DNA of 64,000 nucleotides from Salinimonas lutimaris (lineage in GTDB: Bacteria; Pseudomonadota; Gammaproteobacteria; Enterobacterales; Alteromonadaceae): positions 2,938,001-3,002,000 of the forward strand of contig NZ_CP036536.1 in assembly GCF_005222225.1 (NCBI RefSeq), in the 5' to 3' direction. The notes beneath the pieces are model-generated. The model was not told where the DNA came from, searched no databases, and was given only the letters and a program-made list of their open reading frames with translations. Made by a program: the position numbers and the translations under genes. This document shows, in pieces, positions 19,690-26,958 of this stretch (positions are counted from its first letter, which is position 1; every line of letters begins with the position of its first letter).

Positions 19690-20090
19690 ATGGAATTAAA
19701 AACTCAATGCGCTAACTTCCGCTTCACGTACAAAGCAGCCCAACAACGTTAGAAGCACTTTAAACCAAGCGGAGTTTTTTCCGGCGCAACCGATTTCGCA
19801 GAGAAATAAACGGGGAAACTCGCAAAAGATTGCGTTGATAAGCACGCTGGTCAGTATATCCCACGGGCAAATAATGCAGAATACAGCGATATTTTGTACT
19901 ACCCGGTCAAGCAAAAGGATAAAAAATAGGGATGCTAAAAATTCAGCCTTTACGCGCTTAAGCCGAGATACAATTGGCGGACAAGGTTAATATTTGTGAA
20001 TGTCATAATGCGGTGCTGGAAATCGAGCCTTTTCCCTTGCGTTTACCAGAGCGCATTATTGACGATGGGATAGCAAGTCAACGCACATAG
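19690..20090 (+). pseudogene. remnants of one or two unidentified genes, possibly transposase-derived
   Basis: Two long frames can be read through stops. 19690-19929 gives 79 residues with two internal stops (start MELKTQCANFRFTYKAAQQR, end YYPVKQKDKK). 19932-20090 gives 52 residues with one internal stop and the segment LPERIIDDGIASQ, which faintly resembles the IS66 transposase motif around I(D)KGI. The identity is not secure. The frames point to decayed coding DNA behind the intI relic rather than random sequence. Confidence 0.35.
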
Positions 20091-20116
20091 CCTTTTTTTT
20101 TGGGCATGTCGATTAG

Positions 20117-20148
20117 CATAACAAACCGACTTTCGTCGGTTTGTTATG
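20117..20148. terminator. 14-bp perfect hairpin after the porin gene
   Basis: CATAACAAACCGAC-tttc-GTCGGTTTGTTATG lies 37 bases beyond the minus-strand porin stop codon. The stem is perfect and the loop is four bases, but there is no T tract on the minus strand, so it may act as an RNA-stabilising 3' hairpin or a weak terminator. Confidence 0.55.
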
Positions 20149-20185
20149 AGGTTATTTCAATCACCCGAGTATCAGCTGCTTAGCG

Positions 20186-21022
20186 TTAAAAGCGGTAGTT
20201 GGCGAGCAGGTTGATATCGGCTACGCCTGTTTGGTCACTGCCGATATAACTACTAACTTTAAATGACATTGAGAACCGGTTAGTGAACCAGTAGTTACTT
20301 TTCAAACTGGCAATATTGGCATCACCAAAGTAAATGTATTCGCGGGTATTATGGTCTCGGCTAAGATGGGTATAATCCAACCCCAGACTAAACCTCTTGG
20401 TGAAGAAATAATTAGCATCTGCCTCATAACGGGTTTCTGAACTAAATATAACCCTCGCGCTTAAATCCCAGCCTTGACCATTATTTACGTCGGTATAGCG
20501 GGTAAACAAAGCTCCGTCACTGTCGCTGTCAGATAATGAGTAATTTTCAGCGACCCATTCACCGTCAACGAGCATATAGCCTGTGGTCTCACCTTCGATA
20601 TGCTGATAAAAGTAGCCTGCACCAACTTGCCATTTAGGGTTAATAAAGTAGCCAAGTGAAACATCGCCTGAGTACCAGGAACTGATAGCAGAGTCATCCA
20701 AATCATGATAACGGGCATTACCTGAAATTACCCATTCTGGGTTGATAAACCATTGCCCGCCCAGTTCGTACCGATTCAGACTACCAGACGTGCTTACCCT
20801 TCCGGTTACGCTGTTTACTCGTTGCAGATATGGGGCGATCAGGCTGGGCTCCGCATTGTTCGATACATCAGTAAGATAGCGCGTATAGCTTAGGTTTAGC
20901 ACAGAATCGTCGATGAAATCCTGATCAGATACCCCAAAGCTAATTTCATTTTGTGCTGCAACAACCGAAAAGGATAAAGAGGAAGCCAAAGATAGGCACA
21001 CAAGAGTTCGAATTTTAAACAT
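20186..21022 (-). CDS. outer-membrane beta-barrel (putative porin-like) protein
   Basis: About 278 residues from ATG 21022. The longer frame to 21103 has no signal peptide at its start, while MFKIRTLVCLSLASSLSFSVVAAQ beginning at 21022 is a clean one. The mature protein has alternating hydrophobic residues, Tyr/Trp/Phe at strand ends, many SLGYFINPKWQVGAGYFYQH-type strands and a terminal NLLANYRF with C-terminal Phe, the signature for BamA-mediated insertion. It resembles the putative-porin families of Vibrio and Alteromonas. The substrate is unknown. It is monocistronic, with a 14-bp stem hairpin downstream. Confidence 0.75.
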   Translation of the reverse strand: MFKIRTLVCLSLASSLSFSVVAAQNEISFGVSDQDFIDDSVLNLSYTRYLTDVSNNAEPSLIAPYLQRVNSVTGRVSTSGSLNRYELGGQWFINPEWVISGNARYHDLDDSAISSWYSGDVSLGYFINPKWQVGAGYFYQHIEGETTGYMLVDGEWVAENYSLSDSDSDGALFTRYTDVNNGQGWDLSARVIFSSETRYEADANYFFTKRFSLGLDYTHLSRDHNTREYIYFGDANIASLKSNYWFTNRFSMSFKVSSYIGSDQTGVADINLLANYRF

Positions 21023-21103
21023 AACAGATCCATCTAGATTACGCCCCGCCATCCGAGGCAGATAAGAATTCATGAGCAAGGTATCACATTTTTTCTGAAT
21101 CAA

Positions 21104-21538
21104 AACTGAATACTTACAGGACTCATTTGTAACAAAGTTTAAATTTGTCAGGATTATCTAACCTGCGGAATCTTGTTACATTGACGTATTGAGCCTCTTT
21201 CCTTACCTGCTAATTGTCTTTTTATACGACGCTATGCGTTTTATCTGCAAAACAAGCATCATCCAGCAGACCAGTTGTTCGTCAGGCTACAGTGACCCGC
21301 TCTACGAACATAGCAGTCCCTCAAAAAACTCTCGTCAGCCTGTATTCTCTTTTGGCTGACCTGCTCCCGCCGTAGGCACCTCCATTTACCAGGCCGCAAC
21401 CGCACCCAATTCGCCCCGGTATTATTGAAGACCCATACGAGTTCAGGGGCAGGAGTAACGCGTTCTGTGCATACGTATGGTGATGTGCAGGCCTGGCAAA
21501 ATCTTTTATGCTGCGTTTTTTATCGATGAGAAAGCGTA
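21104..21538. other. 435-bp intergenic region, no gene seen
   Basis: The region between divergent porin and SDR genes. TTGTTACATTGACG-type sequences near 21170 could belong to a promoter for the porin gene. No ORF, tRNA or convincing hairpin was found. Confidence 0.5.
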
Positions 21539-22249
21539 ATGTCAGAACATGTCAGTCTTCAGGATAGCGTTGCCATTGTCACCGGGGGTGGTCAGGGGCT
21601 GGGTAAAACCATTACCCACCGGTTACTGTCACTGGGTATGAAAGTAGCCATTTGCGGGCGTACTCAGTCCACGCTGGATAATACACTTGCTGAATTCAGC
21701 AAGCAGTTTCCCGGTCAGATACTGGCGCAAGTGTGTGATGTAAGTCAGTCGGCGCAGGTGAACGCTTTTATTGATGCTGTCACCGAGCAATGGGGCACCG
21801 CTGATGTACTGATTAATAACAGCGGTTTTGGAAAAGGGTCGCTAATTTGGGAAACCTCAGAGGCAGACTGGGATGAGGTGATGGACACCAATGTTAAAGG
21901 CACATACCTGATGTGCAAAGCAGTGGTTCCCGGTATGATTGAGCGCAAACAGGGTTATATTATTAATATTGCCTCGCAGGCGGCGCTTAATGGCTATGCC
22001 AATGCGGGCGTGTACTGCGCTTCAAAGTTTGCCATGGTGGGATTAGGTAAAGCCCTGCAGGAAGAGGTCAGACAATATGGTATTCATGTACATTCACTGA
22101 ACCCTGCCCTTATTCAGTCACAAAAATCAGCACAAGAGCCTGTTGATCCGGGCCTGATTCAAAACGAGGATCTGGCTGATATGGTTGCTTACCTGTTACA
22201 GCAACCCCGTCGTCTTAAAATCGACAATATCGGCATGTGGGGCTTTTAG
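21539..22249 (+). CDS. short-chain dehydrogenase/reductase
   Basis: A 236-residue classical SDR (FabG-like fold). The NAD(P)-binding TGGGQGLG is at residues 16-23, the structural NNSG is at residues 91-94, and the catalytic Ser...Tyr-x-x-x-Lys is within INIASQAALNGYANAGVYCASK. The substrate is not predictable. A nitroreductase follows 159 bases downstream on the same strand, but the gap suggests it is a separate transcript. Confidence 0.88.
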   Translation: MSEHVSLQDSVAIVTGGGQGLGKTITHRLLSLGMKVAICGRTQSTLDNTLAEFSKQFPGQILAQVCDVSQSAQVNAFIDAVTEQWGTADVLINNSGFGKGSLIWETSEADWDEVMDTNVKGTYLMCKAVVPGMIERKQGYIINIASQAALNGYANAGVYCASKFAMVGLGKALQEEVRQYGIHVHSLNPALIQSQKSAQEPVDPGLIQNEDLADMVAYLLQQPRRLKIDNIGMWGF

Positions 22250-22408
22250 TCTTCTTCAATGCCGCTGGTCTGGGCGTCTTTTCATCCCAGACTAGCCTTA
22301 TTATCAAAAATTAATAGAAAATGTTTTCGTCTTCAGCCTGATTATCAAATCGGGCATTTCAGCTACACTGCGCAGCATTCGCTACATGGCAGATTTGGAG
22401 ACGTAAAC

Positions 22409-23065
22409 ATGACACACCCGATTATTGAAGATTTGCACCGCCGTTATACGGTAAAACAGTACGACAGCACGAAGCGCATTTCGCAAGCCGATATGGATGT
22501 GATCCTTGAAGCGCTGCGTTTGTCGGCCTCATCCATCAACTCCCAGCCCTGGAAATTTGTGGTACTGGAAAGCGATGAAGCCAAACAGCGCTTTGCTGAC
22601 TCTTTTGTTAATAAGCATCTGTTTAACCAGCATCATGCCACCGAGGCGTCGCATACTATTTTGCTGGCTTACGACCCGTATTTTACTCAGGATAAATTCC
22701 GCAAGCGGGTTGATGCTGAAGTCAGTTCCGGACACCTGCCGGCCGAGATGTATGACAACTTTATGGGCGCGTATGCGTTTGCTGAGTCTAATACCGATGA
22801 AAATGGTTATAACGGGCACTGGACTAAAGCACAGGTGTATCTGGCTTTAGGTAATCTGATGCATGTGCTGGCGCGTTTGGGCATTGCCTCTACCCCGATG
22901 GAAGGAGTAGATACAGAAACCCTCAATGACGTATTTGCCGCTGAGCTGGACGGTCACGTATGTGAAGTCGCCATCGCCATGGGATATCACAAAGACGGCG
23001 ATGACTGGAATCACGGGCTGCCTAAAGCCCGGTTAGCGCAATCGGACATCATTGATGTTATCTAA
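22409..23065 (+). CDS. NfsB-like nitroreductase family protein
   Basis: A 218-residue FMN-dependent NAD(P)H oxidoreductase. It starts at ATG 22409 (GGAG upstream). The 50 extra in-frame codons before it do not look like family sequence. The N-terminal pattern HRRYTVKQYDSTKRIS and SASSINSQPWKFVVLES form the FMN/quinone-binding part and match the NfsB length (217 in E. coli). It may reduce nitroaromatics, quinones or flavins. Confidence 0.85.
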   Translation: MTHPIIEDLHRRYTVKQYDSTKRISQADMDVILEALRLSASSINSQPWKFVVLESDEAKQRFADSFVNKHLFNQHHATEASHTILLAYDPYFTQDKFRKRVDAEVSSGHLPAEMYDNFMGAYAFAESNTDENGYNGHWTKAQVYLALGNLMHVLARLGIASTPMEGVDTETLNDVFAAELDGHVCEVAIAMGYHKDGDDWNHGLPKARLAQSDIIDVI

Positions 23066-23227
23066 TTTTCTGCGCTGAGGCGTTGTATTTAACGCAGCGC
23101 TCTGTACTCCTGTACTTCCCCTTTGATGCAGCCTGTCACCGCACAGGCTGCACTTGTCTTAAATTTTTCACACTGAGATGCTAGTTTACCGCATACTGTT
23201 GCTTTTCATTATATCGGAGCAACCACA

Positions 23228-23614
23228 ATGCGCATGCTGCACACCATGTTACGGGTCGAAAACCTGGAAAAGTCGCTGGATTTTTACGTCAACACCATGG
23301 GTATGACACTGCTCAGACAGTCAGAAAACCCACAGTACGAGTATTCGCTGGCTTTCGTGGGGTACGGCGATGAAGCCGATACCGCCGTGCTCGAGCTGAC
23401 CTACAACTGGGACGGACAAACTTACGACAAAGGAAATGCGTACGGGCATGTGGCCTTTGAAGTAGACGACATTTACTCGTTCTGTGAACAGCTTGAAGCC
23501 AGCGGTGCGGATGTTTACCGCAAGCCCGGCCCGGTAAAAGGCGGCAGCACGGTAATTGCTTTTGTCCGCGATCCGGACGGCTATGCCATTGAGCTGATTT
23601 CTCCTAAACAATAA
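23228..23614 (+). CDS. gloA: lactoylglutathione lyase (glyoxalase I)
   Basis: A metal-dependent enzyme that converts the methylglyoxal-glutathione hemithioacetal to S-lactoylglutathione. The four metal ligands known for E. coli GloA are at the same positions: His5, Glu56, His74 and Glu122. The length is 128 residues. Its SD (CGGAGC) is 7 bases before the ATG. glpQ starts 13 bases after the stop, so the two are likely cotranscribed. Confidence 0.95.
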   Translation: MRMLHTMLRVENLEKSLDFYVNTMGMTLLRQSENPQYEYSLAFVGYGDEADTAVLELTYNWDGQTYDKGNAYGHVAFEVDDIYSFCEQLEASGADVYRKPGPVKGGSTVIAFVRDPDGYAIELISPKQ

Positions 23615-23627
23615 GGTAAACCGATTT

Positions 23628-24617
23628 ATGGCAAACGTTACTTGTGTGGCAGCGCTGCTCACCGCCAGTCTGCTAAGTACCTCGGTACAGGCTTTTGATA
23701 TTATTGCCCATCGCGGCGCATCTGGCTATTTGCCAGAGCACACACTGGAAGCCGCCACCCTGGCGTTTGCCCAGCAGCCAGACTATATCGAACAGGATGT
23801 GGTGATCACCAAAGATAAACAGGCGGTGGTCCTGCATGACATTCATCTGGAAACCGTGACCAATGTAGAGCAGATGTTTCCGGACCGGGCCCGTGAGGAT
23901 GGTCGCTGGTATGCACTGGATTTTACCCTGGCAGAGCTAAAAACCCTGCAGGTACATGAACGGCAAAATGCTGATGGCAGCCCGGTGTTTAAGCATCGCT
24001 ACTCAGGTAAACAAACCGGTTTCACGGTAGCCACGCTGGATGAGCATATTGAGCTTATCACCCAGCTGAATCGCGAGCTTGGCACTGACATTGGTTTGTA
24101 TACCGAGATTAAATCACCGGCCTGGCATCATAAACAGGGAGTGGATATTGCCAGCATTACCCTGAAGATTCTGGCGCGCCACAACCTGACCAGGCCGGAT
24201 GCCCATTTTGTGTTGCAGTGCTTTGATTTTAAGGAAGTACAGCGCATTCGACAGGAGCTTGGTTATGAGGGCATGCTGGTTCAACTGGTGGGCGACAACA
24301 GCTGGGGCGAAGCGCCCACAGACTATAACTGGCTACTCAGTAAAGCCGGGCTCAAAGCGGTTGCTCAGGTGGCTGACGGGCTCGGCCCGTGGCTTCCTCA
24401 ATTAATGAACAAACAGCAAACCGGTGCAGCCAGCTGGGTAAAAACCGCGCAGCAACAGGGTCTGATCCTGCATCCTTACACTTACCGGGCCGATGCCTTA
24501 CCCAAAGGCATGAGCAGCGATGCACTGATGAAATTTCTGACCCAGACCGTGGATGGCGTGTTTACGGATCAGGTTCCCCCCGTAAAAGGCTATCTGCAGG
24601 CACATCCTGTACAGTAA
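23628..24617 (+). CDS. glpQ: glycerophosphodiester phosphodiesterase
   Basis: A 329-residue periplasmic enzyme that hydrolyses glycerophosphodiesters to glycerol-3-phosphate and an alcohol. The signal peptide ends at STSVQA (about residue 22). The catalytic motif HRGASGYLPEHT follows, with Glu/Asp of YIEQDVVITKD and His of VVLHDIHLE. This is the GlpQ rather than the UgpQ (cytoplasmic) type because it is exported. It is convergent with motY, with one base between the stops. Confidence 0.92.
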   Translation: MANVTCVAALLTASLLSTSVQAFDIIAHRGASGYLPEHTLEAATLAFAQQPDYIEQDVVITKDKQAVVLHDIHLETVTNVEQMFPDRAREDGRWYALDFTLAELKTLQVHERQNADGSPVFKHRYSGKQTGFTVATLDEHIELITQLNRELGTDIGLYTEIKSPAWHHKQGVDIASITLKILARHNLTRPDAHFVLQCFDFKEVQRIRQELGYEGMLVQLVGDNSWGEAPTDYNWLLSKAGLKAVAQVADGLGPWLPQLMNKQQTGAASWVKTAQQQGLILHPYTYRADALPKGMSSDALMKFLTQTVDGVFTDQVPPVKGYLQAHPVQ

Positions 24618-24618
24618 A

Positions 24619-25491
24619 TCAGCCTTTGGATAAGCGAACCACCACGCGACGGTTGAGGGCCCGGCTGTCGCTGGTGTCATTAGGTGCAATATGGCGCTTT
24701 TCACCATGTCCGGTAATCTGTATGCGCTCCGCCTCTACGCCCATATTGGCCAGATAATCTTTCACCATGGTGGCGCGCTGTACCGATAACTGCTCGTTGG
24801 CGTACCGGGCACCATAGCTGTCGGTGTAACCATCCAGTAAAACCAGATCAAGATTACTGTCGGCTTTCAGGTATTCGCCGATCATTTCCAGTCGTTTCTG
24901 CGAATACTTGGTCAGCTCAGTGCTGGCTTTGTCATACGACAGTACCGTATAGGCAATATCTTCAAAGCTGTATGGCAACAGGGCAGACACACAGCTAACA
25001 AACTGCTGATAGCCCGGCATAAAGTTACTGGCATTCAGTGCCACAGCAATTTTATCGTAACGGTTATACCAGTCTTTATAATACAGGGTTGGCCAGAAGC
25101 CTTTTTCCAGCTCAGTGAGCATGGTCCAGGCGGCTTCCTCAGGCAGATCGCCATTATACTGGGTACGTAGCTGCATCTCTGCAATCGGTTTAGGCGCGTG
25201 ACCCGGCATAAAGGCCGGTGGCACAGAATAGACCGCCGCCACCGCAAACTTTTTGGGCAACAGCGACATTTGCATTTCAAATTCCATGTTCAGCTGTTTA
25301 GACGCAACACTGGTAAACACCGCCTTGCCATAGCCGGGAACAGGATGTTCCAGCTGGCATTCAAGCCGGCTTTTCGTGCCTAGTTGCCAGTCCGAGGTTT
25401 CATAGCTTGCCGCATACTGACGCATGGCTGCCGGCGATGCTGCGCTGCAAAGAAGCCCTGTTCCAAGAAGTAGTAATTGCCTGAAAGTCAT
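24619..25491 (-). CDS. motY: sodium-type flagellar motor protein MotY
   Basis: A component of the T ring around the LP ring of Na+-driven polar flagella, required to hold the PomAB stator. The start is taken at ATG 25491, because the signal peptide begins there (FRQLLLLGTGLLCSAASPAA). The 68 residues before it are not family sequence. The mature N-terminal domain (QYAASYETSDWQL, then ASKQLNMEFEMQM) is MotY-specific. The C-terminal OmpA-like peptidoglycan-binding domain carries LVLLDGYTDSYG and ALNRRVVVRL. It is 290 residues long and divergent from rnt, an arrangement also familiar in Vibrio. Confidence 0.93.
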   Translation of the reverse strand: MTFRQLLLLGTGLLCSAASPAAMRQYAASYETSDWQLGTKSRLECQLEHPVPGYGKAVFTSVASKQLNMEFEMQMSLLPKKFAVAAVYSVPPAFMPGHAPKPIAEMQLRTQYNGDLPEEAAWTMLTELEKGFWPTLYYKDWYNRYDKIAVALNASNFMPGYQQFVSCVSALLPYSFEDIAYTVLSYDKASTELTKYSQKRLEMIGEYLKADSNLDLVLLDGYTDSYGARYANEQLSVQRATMVKDYLANMGVEAERIQITGHGEKRHIAPNDTSDSRALNRRVVVRLSKG

Positions 25492-25734
25492 GAATCTGCG
25501 CCGTATTGATACTGTGTCATAAAAATTATCGCCCGATTGCCAGAAAAGTTTAGCATAGTTTATATTCAACGCAGCTTGGCCATTGGTATAGCCGGTATCA
25601 ATCCGGTTTAAACAGCATTCAGCCTGAGCAGGGTGGATATACGCTGGCTTTGCTGCCATAATCCCTGCCCGTTCGTGAGGACCCGACGGTCTCATGTCGG
25701 TTTATGCTTAAGGTACCGCTAACAAAGAGGATCT

Positions 25735-26382
25735 ATGTCAGACGCTACAACCCTGTCCACCCGCTTCAGAGGCTACTTTCCGGTCGTTATTGATGTGGAA
25801 ACCGCTGGTTTTAATGCCAGTACCGATGCACTGCTGGAAATTGCCGCAGTGACCCTGAAAATGGACGACGATGGTGTACTGCATCCTGACCAGACTTTTC
25901 ATGCGCATGTGAACCCGTTTGAAGGCGCCAATCTTGAACCGGCTGCGCTGGAGTTCAACGGAATTGATCCGAACTGCGCACTACGCGGGGCCATTGATGA
26001 AAGCGAAGCGATGAAGTCGCTGTGTAAAGCTATTCGTAAAGCCCAGAAAGAAGCAGGTTGTCAGCGCTCGGTCATCGTGGCGCACAACGCGACCTTTGAT
26101 CAGAGCTTTGTAAATGCCGCCATTGAGCGATGCAATATCAAACGCACGCCATTTCATCCGTTTGTGTCGTTTGACACCACGAGTCTGGCCGGACTGGCAC
26201 TGGGTCAGACTGTACTGGTTAAGGCATGCCGCGCTGCTGGTATTCATTTTGACCAGAAAGAAGCGCACAGTGCATTATATGACGCCAGCCGAACCGCTGA
26301 TCTTTTCTGCTGGATGATCAATCGCTACAAATCATTGGGTGGCTGGCCCTTACCTGAGAGTGATGAGCCAGAAACAGAATAA
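25735..26382 (+). CDS. rnt: ribonuclease T
   Basis: A 3'-to-5' DEDDh exoribonuclease that trims tRNA and other stable RNA 3' ends. Exo I has Asp20 and Glu22 (VIDVETAGF), Exo II has HNATFDQSF, and Exo III has [14 protein letters not shown] with the catalytic His. Its 215 residues match E. coli. A strong terminator follows. Confidence 0.96.
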   Translation: MSDATTLSTRFRGYFPVVIDVETAGFNASTDALLEIAAVTLKMDDDGVLHPDQTFHAHVNPFEGANLEPAALEFNGIDPNCALRGAIDESEAMKSLCKAIRKAQKEAGCQRSVIVAHNATFDQSFVNAAIERCNIKRTPFHPFVSFDTTSLAGLALGQTVLVKACRAAGIHFDQKEAHSALYDASRTADLFCWMINRYKSLGGWPLPESDEPETE

Positions 26383-26386
26383 AAAT

Positions 26387-26411
26387 AATCCGCTGCGGCG
26401 GATTTTTTTTT
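26387..26411 (+). terminator. rho-independent terminator of rnt
   Basis: AATCCGC-tgcg-GCGGATT followed by nine T in a row. Confidence 0.9.
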
Positions 26412-26612
26412 GCCTGACACGTAACGTCGTTAACCGCGTTTCCCCCTCATCATTGCCAGACCTCTGCGCTGTTTTGTTTTAAATTATCATAGATTATTCA
26501 GTTAGTTGGAAAACCTGTACATTATTTAGCCTGCCATAGCGACTTCTGCTGTAAAAATAACCTGCCGATTAACCCAATCGAGAATGACTATTATTTACTT
26601 GCAAGAGTCGAA

Positions 26613-26632
26613 AATAGCAATTATTATCATTT
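26613..26632. promoter_or_regulatory. Fur box upstream of bfd
   Basis: The reverse of AATAGCAATTATTATCATTT reads like the ATGATAAT-type half of the Fur consensus. It lies about 30 bases before the bfd start, as expected for an iron-regulated gene. Confidence 0.6.
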
Positions 26633-26659
26633 GCAGATGATGTTTATGAGGCTTTCATA

Positions 26660-26854
26660 ATGTATGTATGCATGTGTTACGGCGTAACAGACAAAGCGAT
26701 TAAAAAAGCGGTGCAGGAACACGGTGCCGGTAATATTCGTGAGTTACGTGAGTTTATGGAACTGGGTAGCCAGTGCGGCAAGTGCATCACCATGGCTCAG
26801 CAGGTCATTGACTCCACCATCATTGATGAATCTTTATTTAAAGAGGTGTGCTGA
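26660..26854 (+). CDS. bfd: bacterioferritin-associated ferredoxin
   Basis: A 64-residue [2Fe-2S] protein that binds bacterioferritin and reduces its iron core to release Fe2+ under iron starvation. The four Cys ligands (4, 6, 39, 42) have the Bfd spacing. It is preceded by a Fur-box-like sequence and followed by an AAGAGGTG...CACCTCTT hairpin at 26841-26866. No bfr gene is adjacent. Confidence 0.92.
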   Translation: MYVCMCYGVTDKAIKKAVQEHGAGNIRELREFMELGSQCGKCITMAQQVIDSTIIDESLFKEVC

Positions 26855-26866
26855 TACGCACCTCTT
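26841..26866 (+). terminator. hairpin at end of bfd
   Basis: AAGAGGTG...CACCTCTT with a further inner GTG/CAC pairing. The 5' arm overlaps the bfd stop region and only a weak T-rich tail follows. Confidence 0.55.
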
Positions 26867-26958
26867 TACTGTTACTTTTGCTACTCCCTCGCACGTCTCT
26901 CTATTTATCACCCGCACCCATTATCTGCCAGCCCGGCACACGGTGTTAGAAACACAGT

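Noticed and set aside
22259-22408. N-terminal 50-residue extension of the nitroreductase
   Set aside because: Not family-like, and a good SD and ATG are found at 22409.
25492-25695. N-terminal extension of MotY
   Set aside because: It removes the signal peptide from the N-terminus, and the ATG at 25491 gives the family start.
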